A DNA stretch of 64,000 nt from Dactylorhiza incarnata (taxonomy: Eukaryota; Streptophyta; Magnoliopsida; Asparagales; Orchidaceae): the NCBI GenBank assembly GCA_033032865.1, contig JAWHQI010000009.1, forward strand, positions 15,097,001 through 15,161,000, written 5' to 3'. The notes beneath the pieces are model-generated. The model worked only from the letters and a program-made list of their open reading frames with translations, did not search any database and was not told the DNA's origin. This document shows positions 10,855 through 19,256 of this stretch, piece by piece (positions within the stretch are counted from its first letter, which is position 1; every line of letters begins with the position of its first letter). The translations under genes were made by a program, and so were the position numbers.

Positions 10855-11242
10855 ACCCGGAGAGCCAGTGGCTATCCGAGGAGAGTAGAATGGCTCTCCG
10901 CGTAGAGCCAGTGGCTATCCGAGGAGAGTAGAATGGCTCTCCGTGTATCGCATCTGTTTGGCTCTCCGCTGATGGCTATCCAAGGAGAGTACAATGGCTC
11001 TCCGCGTAGAGCTAAACAACTCTCCCGCTGAGATCCACTGGCTCTCCGAGGAGAGCCCTTTGTCTCTCCGCGGAGAGCCGGAGAGCGGTTTGGCTCTCCG
11101 CGGAGAGCCGTTTGGCTCTCCGCGGAGAGCGGTTTGGCTCTCCGCGGAGAGCCGTTTGGCTCTCCGCGGAGAGCCGTTTGGCTCTCCGCGGAGAGCGGTT
11201 TGGCTCTCCGCGGAGAGCCGTTTGCTCTCCGCGGAGAGCCAA
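10855..11242. repeat. Palindrome array A (CTCTCCGCGGAGAG)
   Basis: About eight perfect 14-base palindromes CTCTCCGCGGAGAG between 11064 and 11240, most extended to GGCTCTCCGCGGAGAGCC and separated by GTTT. Six or more degenerate copies precede them from 10855 (ggctatccgaggagag, ggctctccgcgtagag). Overlapping ORFs on both strands are by-products of repeat length and are not called as genes. It lies directly upstream of the transposase, probably in its 5' leader intron. Confidence 0.92.
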
Positions 11243-11319
11243 AAAGTTTTAATTTGGAATGTGAGGTAGGAAATAACCTAGGCAAGCTACTATAACCAAT
11301 TATAATTACTCAAAATAGG

Positions 11320-14300
11320 ATGCTAGTATTATGGCTACTAATCTACCCTTTGGGTTTGGTGACTAGATTATTTGACTATTTGTCTTTATCGGCAATGAAT
11401 GGTGTTGACATTGTGCTGCGGGACATTGCGAAAACACAACGATCAGTAGAGACCCTCGTTCATCGCTGCCCTGAAATTCTACCCGAATCGATTCCGACGC
11501 AAACGCCTCCATTCTATTCGTCAGCCTTCGACCGCCCCACTACTGAGCCGTGCATTTGTGGGAAGCAATCAGGCACGTTGAACAAAATTCAGGAAGATTG
11601 GATCAAGACCCAAGTGAAAATGATGGAGGATGGCATTCGCCTTCCCATCCGAATCGATCCGCCCGTGCCACTGTGGAACAAGCGACCTGACCTGAATGCG
11701 TATCTTTTGAAACCGTTGTTCGTGATTGATCCGGAACGGCAGTACGGCGTCAATGTGACAGCGGGTGCATGTCCATCTTGCAACAAAGTCGGCTTTCTTT
11801 CCCGCAAGCAATTAAGTGCTCCGCGAGTTGTCGATTGCATCGACACCACTGCATTCTCTATCAGTGCTAGATACATGTGCAAGAAGTCGAACACCTCCGG
11901 CGGCTGTGGTGTCACGTTCCAGGTCATGGACGAGGCAAAAAACGAGAAGTTGATCCCGACAGCCATCATCCTTAACTATCCTGTGCAGCTTTTCGAACAG
12001 AGCGCACACGACGTCGGTCTTGTTCAAATGGCATACGACTTGTACACGTCCCGTTCCGGCATTGCTGATGCAGCCAAGGTGATTCGTTGTGCACGAACGA
12101 CTCGATACATGCGTCAAGCCGCACTATATCGTGGTCACGTGTCGTGGTATTTGGATATGCGCTTATGGGATGCAGCAATTGGGCAAACGTCATCGCAGAA
12201 GGATCCAGCAGTGTTCCCTGATTTCCCATCATTTTTTCAGCATTGTAACGGGTACAATGGCACTCTTGGTCCAGTGGAATCAACGCTATCACGCCTAATC
12301 AATGACTGCATTGCTCGCCAACTTTCTTTCTTCAACCGAATGGAAGGCGCCATAACCGGGACTCATCTCTCGGCTGACCATCATCACAACGTGCCGGGAC
12401 GCATGAAATTGACGGACGAGTTCAATGGCAGGAAATTTTCCCCCGTTGAAGGATTGCACTCCGTCATGAACGAGCGCCAACAAATTCTCTCCCATCAATT
12501 CACATCAACTACGGGCAATGCAGAGCGTCGATTTGTTGGTCGAAGTTTGCAGAATCGGTACAATGCTTACAATATTGATACTTCTCTGCTCATCATGTAC
12601 CTTGACAAGTGCTGCGATGACCGAGAATGGCTACAAGATTTCGACAACATCATTGTTCTCCTAGACAATCATCACCTGATCACGAGGTATAGGGACAATT
12701 CGAACGGCACGGATCGTGCTCGGCAGGAACTATTTATGGCTGGCGTGGCCGAAATCATTGTTGGCAATGGAAATGCTTCAATGCGGGAAGGCTCCATCAT
12801 TGAGGCTGAACTGGATGCATTGTTGGAGAGCATTAAAAGCTGGGAAAACGAGAATGATGTGCCACAGTCGAAGCGCATTGTGACGACCAAACTTCTATCT
12901 TGCCACGAGACGCAGAAAAAGCACATCAGAAATTGCTTAACACCGCCTGTAGGGGCGTCAAACACCGTCGTGGATCGCTTCTTCCGTTCGACTCTACGTC
13001 GTGGATCGGGGAAGAACGAAAACTTATGGCGTCAAGGACGAGCCATTTTCCCGGAGACTATTTCCCTGGATGGAGGGATCTTGCTGCTCCATGCCGTGGT
13101 CGCTCAAATCAACTTTCGCGGCGAACTCCAATTTGATCCTCGCTGGGCATATTTGCCAATCTCTGGTATGCATATCATTCTCACTCAATATCTCGCAGCT
13201 CTTACGACCGACGGCATAACTCCCTCCCAAACGTCTCTTTCGACAATGTTTCATATGTTGCCTCTCTCGATTGAGGATTGCCACGGAGAGTTTGGATTAA
13301 CGGAGGCATTTGGACAATCCCTTCCTCAACTTCCAGAAATTCCAGCAGGTCAGATAGAATCCGTTGGAATGATTGCCGAAGCAATAGCTGATAATGCAAT
13401 TTGGTCGAGCCACACGTTCGATGCGATTGTGAACGATGCGCTTGAGGTTGCCGCAACTGCTGTGGAGAGGACTCCGAACGATGATCATCACTGCATTGGA
13501 GAAGACGAAGCACTACCGCTAAACCATACTGATATAAGCAACACGCCCCATTCTATTCAGTCCAGTCGCAAGCGCAGAAAACCCGGACCAACATCGCATG
13601 GGCAAAGCTCTGCTTCAAATCACCATAAAAAATCACGCAGCCTCAACGCGTTGGGAAATGAACGTCAATCGGCATTAGAAGGCCTTAATCTCTGGGAAAA
13701 AGTGATGAGCACTTCACCAATGATCAACCCCTTCGAACGGCGCTTACTCAGAATGGTGGCTCTCAAATTTCTTCAACCCGATGAACTGCTTGATCTAAAA
13801 GATTTTCCAATTGAATCTTTGCATATTCCACAATTGCATCGAATTTGGTCTGTTCTTGTCTCGGCTTTACATAGCACCAATTACGCTTTCAAACGGTTCA
13901 TTCGGCCAAAAACAGAACAGGTTCTTAAACAGCACTTGGAGGATATGGTTGCCCAGTCTCGTTTCAGATTGCCCATTCAACGAGCAGCGCCAAAACGCAG
14001 CATCATTACTGCACTAAATCTGGCCGCGTCATTGATTGCTCCAACGCAGGCGGGCCGTGAGGATAGTTTCATCCAGTTAGAAGAGACTGTCACCACAACA
14101 GTAACTCGAAGCGTCACTTTTACAACCGGCGCCCCAAGTCACAGTTCAAGTCAGCCCCTTGCAACAGATCTGCAAACGTCCCCGCCCGATCTAGTAATTG
14201 AAGGATCAGCGGACGATATCATTGATCGAATTGTTCAAAACGAGATTGATGCTGGGCATGCCGGCAACATTCACTGGACCAAAGTGGTCGCCCCAGCTTA

Positions 14301-14901
14301 CGCCCGCATTGCTGCACGCCGTGAGGATCTAGTTCAGATGACCCACAAGGAGATTCAAAATCGTTGGGATTATCTTAGACGTCTCAAAAGGAAAAGGACA
14401 TCAAACACTTTGCAGTCGCATACCGAAGCGCAAAAGGAGCTCGGTGATCAAGACGCCATCTACATTCAATCATCGCCGGTTGTTACACAATCATTGCCAG
14501 CGTCTTCTGCAGTCATCACGACGACGGAGGAACCTAATGTGGGCATCTCGTCCGCTGTCAGCGAGATTGGTTCTCGTCCTCCATTCATGGTAAATCAACA
14601 ATTGCCGACTTTCAATCAGATAATGGAGGCCATCGTCCCCGCCCCAGCTACAGGAGAGCCGTTCTCCCAATCGGAGAAGGAGCTGCTCAATTACTTGCTA
14701 ACTAGTCCAGCAGAGCGCTCCCATGTGAAATCGTCGACTGGTGATCAAATGTCTTGGAAGAGCCTAGCCAAGCGTTTCTTGTACTGGGGGCGAGTCGCAC
14801 GGGTGTTGGGGATGAACCAGTTTCGGGTTCGATCCGATGTGCAGCTCAAGCAAAAGGTTAAGGATATTAACAAAAAAAAGAGCTTGCAACAGTATGTGTG
14901 A
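11320..14901 (+). CDS. Transposase-like protein, 1193 codons, zinc ribbon plus RNase H fold
   Basis: A single uninterrupted frame. Start at 11320 follows a possible intron acceptor; Met at 11395 (MNGVDIVLRDI) is an equally good start. A CIC motif lies at Cys78/Cys80, then a zinc-ribbon-like CPSC...YMC...GGCG (Cys151, 154, 187, 196). A likely RNase H-fold core follows: SADHHHN (Asp353), YLDKCCDDREW (Asp429), LLDNHHLITRY (Asp449/His452) and SGKNENLW (Glu567). This order resembles the DUF6729-type transposase-like proteins I know from fungi and fish, and generally the D-D-E layout with DxxH of Mutator-type enzymes. A basic Ser-rich linker lies at ~740-790. Residues ~965-1030 (HKEIQNRWDYLRRLKRKR) and 1110-1193 (MSWKSLAKRFLYWGRV) look like Myb/SANT-type DNA-binding segments. 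Family name is from memory; transposase function is inferred. Confidence 0.8.
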   Translation: MLVLWLLIYPLGLVTRLFDYLSLSAMNGVDIVLRDIAKTQRSVETLVHRCPEILPESIPTQTPPFYSSAFDRPTTEPCICGKQSGTLNKIQEDWIKTQVKMMEDGIRLPIRIDPPVPLWNKRPDLNAYLLKPLFVIDPERQYGVNVTAGACPSCNKVGFLSRKQLSAPRVVDCIDTTAFSISARYMCKKSNTSGGCGVTFQVMDEAKNEKLIPTAIILNYPVQLFEQSAHDVGLVQMAYDLYTSRSGIADAAKVIRCARTTRYMRQAALYRGHVSWYLDMRLWDAAIGQTSSQKDPAVFPDFPSFFQHCNGYNGTLGPVESTLSRLINDCIARQLSFFNRMEGAITGTHLSADHHHNVPGRMKLTDEFNGRKFSPVEGLHSVMNERQQILSHQFTSTTGNAERRFVGRSLQNRYNAYNIDTSLLIMYLDKCCDDREWLQDFDNIIVLLDNHHLITRYRDNSNGTDRARQELFMAGVAEIIVGNGNASMREGSIIEAELDALLESIKSWENENDVPQSKRIVTTKLLSCHETQKKHIRNCLTPPVGASNTVVDRFFRSTLRRGSGKNENLWRQGRAIFPETISLDGGILLLHAVVAQINFRGELQFDPRWAYLPISGMHIILTQYLAALTTDGITPSQTSLSTMFHMLPLSIEDCHGEFGLTEAFGQSLPQLPEIPAGQIESVGMIAEAIADNAIWSSHTFDAIVNDALEVAATAVERTPNDDHHCIGEDEALPLNHTDISNTPHSIQSSRKRRKPGPTSHGQSSASNHHKKSRSLNALGNERQSALEGLNLWEKVMSTSPMINPFERRLLRMVALKFLQPDELLDLKDFPIESLHIPQLHRIWSVLVSALHSTNYAFKRFIRPKTEQVLKQHLEDMVAQSRFRLPIQRAAPKRSIITALNLAASLIAPTQAGREDSFIQLEETVTTTVTRSVTFTTGAPSHSSSQPLATDLQTSPPDLVIEGSADDIIDRIVQNEIDAGHAGNIHWTKVVAPAYARIAARREDLVQMTHKEIQNRWDYLRRLKRKRTSNTLQSHTEAQKELGDQDAIYIQSSPVVTQSLPASSAVITTTEEPNVGISSAVSEIGSRPPFMVNQQLPTFNQIMEAIVPAPATGEPFSQSEKELLNYLLTSPAERSHVKSSTGDQMSWKSLAKRFLYWGRVARVLGMNQFRVRSDVQLKQKVKDINKKKSLQQYV

Positions 14902-15015
14902 AACCATGAAAGGTATGTTTTTTATATGTATTATAGTAAAAAAATGATTTGAAAATAACACAATAATTTGCACTTATTATTCCATTATACAATTGTACCT
15001 CATTTAGGCCATTAC
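14902..15015 (+). other. Transposase 3' flank
   Basis: AT-rich stretch after the stop (tttttatatgtattatagtaaaa, aataatttgc) that probably contains the polyadenylation region. No gene. Confidence 0.45.
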
Positions 15016-15350
15016 CCAATTGGATCTCCATGGAGAGCCAATTGGATCTAAACGGAGAGCCAAATGGCTCTCCATGGAGAGCCAATTGGATCTAAACGGA
15101 GAGCCAAATGGCTCTCCATGGAGAGCCAATTGGATCTAAACAGAGAGCCAAATGGCACTCCATGGAGAGCCAAATGGCTCTCCACGGAGAGCCAATTGGA
15201 ATGGCTCTCCGGAGAGCAAATGGCTCTCCCCGGAGAGCCAAATGGCTCTCCCCGGAGAGCCAAATGGCTCTCCGCGGAGAGCCATCTGGCTCTCCGCGGA
15301 GAGCTACATAGCTCTCCGCGGAGAGCCGTTTGCTCTCCGCGGAGAGCCGT
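15016..15350. repeat. Palindrome array B (CATG, CGCG and intermediate cores)
   Basis: About 14 units. The left part uses CTCTCCATGGAGAG alternating with the one-armed ggatctaaacggagag. The middle has CTCTCCGGAGAG and CTCTCCCCGGAGAG. The right part has the canonical CTCTCCGCGGAGAG (15269-15350). Spacers are mostly CCAAATGG/CCAATTGG on the left and GCCGTTTG on the right. The array lies between the two genes and probably in the 5' leader of the second. Confidence 0.92.
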
Positions 15351-15428
15351 TTGCTTCCTCTATTTCTCTCTCCAATTTATTCTTCTTGTCCCTCTATTGT
15401 AACATATGTTTATAAATTTTGCAGATCA

Positions 15429-17931
15429 ATGGGGCAGAAAAAGATCCATTTTTTGAGCTCGAGGTGCTATTTAAACTCATTTGTTGGCCTAAGTTCAGCA
15501 ATACTAGAACGATTGGAGGAGGATCAGAAGAAGATGCTGATGGATGCCAACATCTGGCATATCTTCCATGCACCAAAGGTATCGCAGAACACTCCCCTTC
15601 TTTACGGTCTACTAAACTGGTATGATATAGAGAAGGATGTCTTCGTCATTGGATCGAGGGAGCTAACCTTCTCCCCCAATGACGTGGCAATGATATTGGG
15701 TCTGCCGAACCATGGGGAGGAAGTCATCCTGACTACCAAGCCATTTGGACCGCTAACGAAATCCGATTTGAAGACGGAACTTCAATCGATGGAGAAAGGG
15801 TCGTCCCCTGTGACGATGAAGATATTGATTTTGCACCTTCTGTGCAATTTCTTCTTCCCCTCGAGCGCGGAGAGGATGCCAATGTTCTTCGAGGAGGTCT
15901 CCAGCTTGGAGAAATTTCAAAAGTTCAATTGGCCAGAAGCGATCTATACCTTCGTTATGAGGTCGTTCAGGTCGATGGTGGAGAAGCTGCCACCTGTTGC
16001 AGAAGAAGGCCAACTGCAACATTGGCCAGAGTCTTCAATGGGATACATCTATGGATGCACCCATGTTCTCGTTGTAAGTATCTATATTTCTAATTCCTAA
16101 AATGAAATTTGTTTAATATGTTCTAAGCTATCGCAATGTTTGATATAGATTTGGTTCCTCGAGCACACCACCACCTTCGCTCCGCACTATCCGTCGTTGA
16201 GACCACGAATATTAAGATGGTCGGAGAAGGTCTCATTTTCAATGAAAGAGATGGGGACTGTTGCAAAACTCTTGGATGAGCAGGTAAATAATTTAGTTTA
16301 TTCGATTAATAACCACTTTTGAACTATCCAATACAATAGTTGTATTTCTTCTTTTTAGGTGTTGGAAGTACTAGATGAAATAACACCGACAGAGAAGTTG
16401 TTATGTTCAGACGTGACAACACAGTGGACACCACCACCTCCCACATTTAAGAGAAAACCAATAGTCTCGCCATCTAGGGTAGTAAAAAAAATGAAGTTTG
16501 CACCACCACCTCCCACATCATTACCACCTCCCTCATCATCATCACCTCCCCCATCACCCAGCACATCAGCACCTCCCCCACCACCTAGCACACCATCTAT
16601 CCCTCCGTCACAGTTTTGGATTGATTTCCAACATAGGATGTTAGATCAATTTGCTTTATTAAATAGCAAGATAGATAGTTCTGTAGATAGATTAGACAAA
16701 AAAATAGATAGAGTACATAGTGATTTAATTAGTTTTAGTCACAGTGTAGGTGAACGTCTTGAATCCATGAGTGCTGATATAGACACACTCATTCATCATT
16801 CCTCGCCATCATCTAGCCCGAGTATCTCTAGATCCCCTGCCCATCAAAACGCTACCACCCTCACTACCCCTCACGATACTTCCATTACTAATATTCTAGA
16901 CTCCCCATTGGGAGAAAGAGAAATTAAAACTACAAAGGCGGATGAAATTGATGTGTACCCCGTTGACTATCCGGGGAGACCGCTAATAGCTGCAGAAGAT
17001 AGAGATATCATCCATCAGCGTATGAGCGCCATACCATCGAGGTGCCCTTTTGACATTATACACTTTTATATTTTCAAAATTTTGATCTATGCACATTGAT
17101 ATTGACGATGACTTTCTAATGTTTCAGGAACGACCAAGCATTCAATAAATGGAATATAGTCGGATTTCGAGATGGCATGGATGCTCTTCTGACGGACAAA
17201 TACGTCGAAGATTGTCACATTGATGCCTACGCAAAGATCTTGACTTTGCGTAGAGATCGGGATAAAGAACCGTATCATCCGTTTATGTACATCAGTCCGA
17301 ACTTTTTGGTATGATCTCCCTATCAGTGCTTTATACATTAATAATTCTGTTTGCATTGCTAAAAAATGTTACAAATTATGTAGTTGCACTTCCCAAGGTC
17401 CAATGACGGAGAATCTAAGCTTGTAGCTGCATTCCTTGAGGGCATTACCAAGGAGAATCTTGCCAATATCAAAATGATTCTAATGCCAGTATGTTATAGT
17501 CAACACTGGTATTTATTGGTGGGTATGGTTAAAGAGAAGAAGTGGCTTATACATGACTCTCTGCGTAATGCCCAACGAAAAGTTTCCGCTAAAGAAGCTG
17601 TAAGTGCAGTTCATTGACATGCACTGTAGTATTGTACATTACGAGTTACTAATGTACGAACAAATTTGTGTTAATGCAGATTTCTGCGCTCCAGAAGGCG
17701 ACCGTTAAAAAAGTCCACGCAGGATTTTCCAATTGGAAACTCGACTTGACTGCTGGTATACCACAGCAGGAGAACTCCGTGGATTGCGGTGTCTTCGTTA
17801 TGAAGTATATGGAGCACATAGCGAAGGAAGGGCTGATGAGCTGGGAGAGTTGCGTAGACTGGCAGAAAAATATGCCTATGTTTAGAGCCCAGATCTGTGC
17901 AGACATCTTTAAAAATTTTGTGGTTGATTGA
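15429..17931 (+). CDS. PMD/DUF1985-like plus Ulp1 (C48) SUMO-protease-like gene, six exons
   Basis: Exons 15429-16073, 16149-16283, 16359-17041, 17128-17308, 17384-17599 and 17680-17931 all have GT-AG borders and join in phase to 703 codons ending TGA. Residues ~10-215 resemble the plant-mobile/DUF1985 region often fused to Ulp1 in plant transposons (FSPNDVAMILGLPNHGEEV). Residues ~300-350 are a Pro/Ser-rich linker (PPPPTSLPPPSSSSPPPSP), followed by a possible coiled coil (NSKIDSSVDRLDKKIDRVHS). The C48 domain has SQHWYLLV (His589), LIHDSLR (Asp606) and PQQENSVDCGVF (Gln649/650, Cys656). Ulp1 enzymes cleave SUMO from proteins. The catalytic triad is complete. An acceptor (attttgcag) before 15425 suggests an additional 5' leader intron spanning array B. 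Substrate and role in transposition are unknown. Confidence 0.88.
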
Positions 17932-18059
17932 TGTAAATTAAGAAACATTATTCGTGTACATTTGTAATGTTTGTCTATAATAACAATTGTTTCATGGATG
18001 AATACCGTTTTCAAATGGGTCAAAATCATAGCTTTAAATGAAATCAGTGAAGATACAGA
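17932..18059 (+). other. Ulp1-gene 3' flank
   Basis: AT-rich spacer between the stop codon and array C, with no further ORF. Probable polyadenylation region. Confidence 0.4.
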
Positions 18060-18320
18060 AGGCTCTCCGCGGAGATCCAAAAGGCTCTCCGCGGAGAGCA
18101 AAAAGATCTCCGCGGAGAGCAAAAAGCTCTCCGCGGAGAGCAAAAAGCTCTCCGCGGAGAGCAAAAAGTTCTCCGCGGAGATCCAAATGGCTCTCCGCGG
18201 AGATCCAAATGGCTCTCCGCGGAGATCCAAATGGCTCTCCGCGGAGATCCATTTGGCTCTCCGCGGAGAGCCATTTGGATCTCCGCGGAGAGCCATTTGG
18301 ATCTCCGCGGAGAGCCAAAT
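18060..18320. repeat. Palindrome array C (CTCTCCGCGGAGAG/ATCTCCGCGGAGAT)
   Basis: Twelve units with a ~21-22 bp period and invariant CTCCGCGGAG core. Flanks vary between GAGC, GATC and TTCT. Spacers are CAAAAAG in the first half, CCAAATGG in the middle and CCATTTGG at the end, so spacer polarity flips near 18250. It lies between the Ulp1-like gene and the right terminus. Confidence 0.93.
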
Positions 18321-18349
18321 GTCTATCTTTCGCAAATTGTGGCCGCGTT

Positions 18350-18489
18350 CTCTCCCTCCCTCCCTTCATTTTTTCTTCCTTTCCCTCTTTTTTCTTTCTC
18401 CCTCCCCCTTTCCCTCTCCTCCCCCTCTTTTTTCTCCTCCCCCTCTTTTTCTTTTTTCTCCCCCCCCCTCCCCCCTTTTTTCCCCCTCA
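18350..18489. repeat. ~140 bp polypyrimidine tract near the right terminus
   Basis: Almost only C and T on the plus strand (ctccctccctcccttcat, ttttctcctccccctc and similar) directly inside the right inverted repeat. Such homopurine-homopyrimidine DNA can adopt triplex structure. No coding value despite open frames. Confidence 0.8.
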
Positions 18490-18510
18490 TACCAGAGTGG
18501 AACCCGGCGG
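18490..18510 (-). repeat. Right terminal inverted repeat
   Basis: taccagagtggaacccggcgg is the inverted partner of 10494-10514, followed by C-runs and then by gypsy host sequence (gaattaaacggagc). Confidence 0.75.
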
Positions 18511-18536
18511 CCCCCCCCCCACCCCCCCACCCCCCG

Positions 18537-18932
18537 AATTAAACGGAGCATTGCCCTCAATGCGAGAAAATCACTTAATTAAAAGAGAGGCAAGCTAAAA
18601 ATAAAAGGGAGGAAGAGATTCGTTACCCATGCCCGAGAATGGGGCATTCCGGAAGACGCTAAGTCTGAGTTTGGCTCATACTGTTGCTCCCGGTTCTAGT
18701 TTGGTAAAATGCAGCTGCCCAGAAATCCAGATCCCGCGGAAATTAGTAGAAACAGGAAACAACAATACAAATATAGAACAATTTAATGAAACTAAAAGTA
18801 AAGCATGGATAGCAATGGATGTCTCCCAAGTGCGCTTTGTTTAACGTTCTTGAGCTGGACCAAATACCTGTATTAACAGTTATATATATTGTTCTTGCAT
18901 AAAAGAAAACTACTCAAGTTCACAAAAGATTA
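18537..18932 (-). other. Gypsy internal region, non-coding
   Basis: Gypsy host sequence resumes after the transposon. No domain is recognisable; in an autonomous relative the reverse transcriptase would be expected in this direction. Confidence 0.5.
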
Positions 18933-19256
18933 TCACAGATTAAAAAGTCCGCGCCAGACCTTAACACCACAAACAAATCTGCTAAACGCCGATTTATAAT
19001 GTAATTCAGCTTGAAGGGATTTAGATGCCGCAGCACCGACGCCCAGGCGTGGGAAACAAGATCTTCCCTGCTTGGCAACGACATGATTTAAAGCTGCAGC
19101 TCGGTGTGCTGCGCGTTCATCCCTTAATTTTTTCTTCTGCTCCACCCTTGGTGACCTCCACCGGGGGGCATACTTCTTAGATTTAGTACAATCCATTTCA
19201 GAAGTGCCAGGGTTGGCATCTTGCTCTACCAGACTGGTGGAAACAAGATCCGTCAT
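18933..19256 (-). CDS. Unidentified 107-codon ORF downstream of gag-protease
   Basis: Starts with an ATG that overlaps the gag-protease stop (ATGA at 19253-19256). The product is basic in its middle (RVEQKKKLRDERAAHRAAAL) and has no protease, RT or integrase motif. It occupies the place where pol would begin in a complete gypsy element. It could be a translated remnant of the deletion junction or an accidental frame. No function assigned. Confidence 0.35.
   Translation of the reverse strand: MTDLVSTSLVEQDANPGTSEMDCTKSKKYAPRWRSPRVEQKKKLRDERAAHRAAALNHVVAKQGRSCFPRLGVGAAASKSLQAELHYKSAFSRFVCGVKVWRGLFNL

Larger units (their letters stand above)
10495..18510 (+). mobile_element. DNA transposon with transposase, Ulp1-like gene and three palindrome arrays
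   Basis: An ~8.0 kb unit bounded by imperfect inverted repeats (10494-10514 and 18490-18510, 16 of 21 positions matching, with CACTCTGGTA fully conserved). It lies inside the gag-only gypsy element, which continues on both sides. It carries two plus-strand genes with open frames (transposase-like 11320-14901; six-exon PMD-Ulp1 gene 15429-17931). Palindrome arrays occur at 10855-11242, 15016-15350 and 18060-18320. Intact genes inside decayed retroelements indicate that it is the youngest layer of the nest. The superfamily is uncertain: Mutator-like elements often carry Ulp1 genes, but the transposase does not read like a canonical MuDR protein. Confidence 0.82.

Noticed and set aside
10676..11285. 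ORFs of 70-140 codons on both strands across array A (SPRRAKWLSAES-type repeats)
   Set aside because: They exist only because the palindromic repeat lacks stops in several frames; similar frames occur on both strands of arrays B and C.
10855..18320. CRISPR-like direct repeat arrays
   Set aside because: Units are palindromes with nearly constant short spacers and lie in a plant transposon; CRISPR spacers would be unique and ~30 bp.
17649..18598. Minus-strand 228-codon and plus-strand 186/203-codon ORFs over array C and the pyrimidine tract
   Set aside because: Translations of the palindrome array, of the Ulp1 exon antisense and of the C/T tract; no domain.
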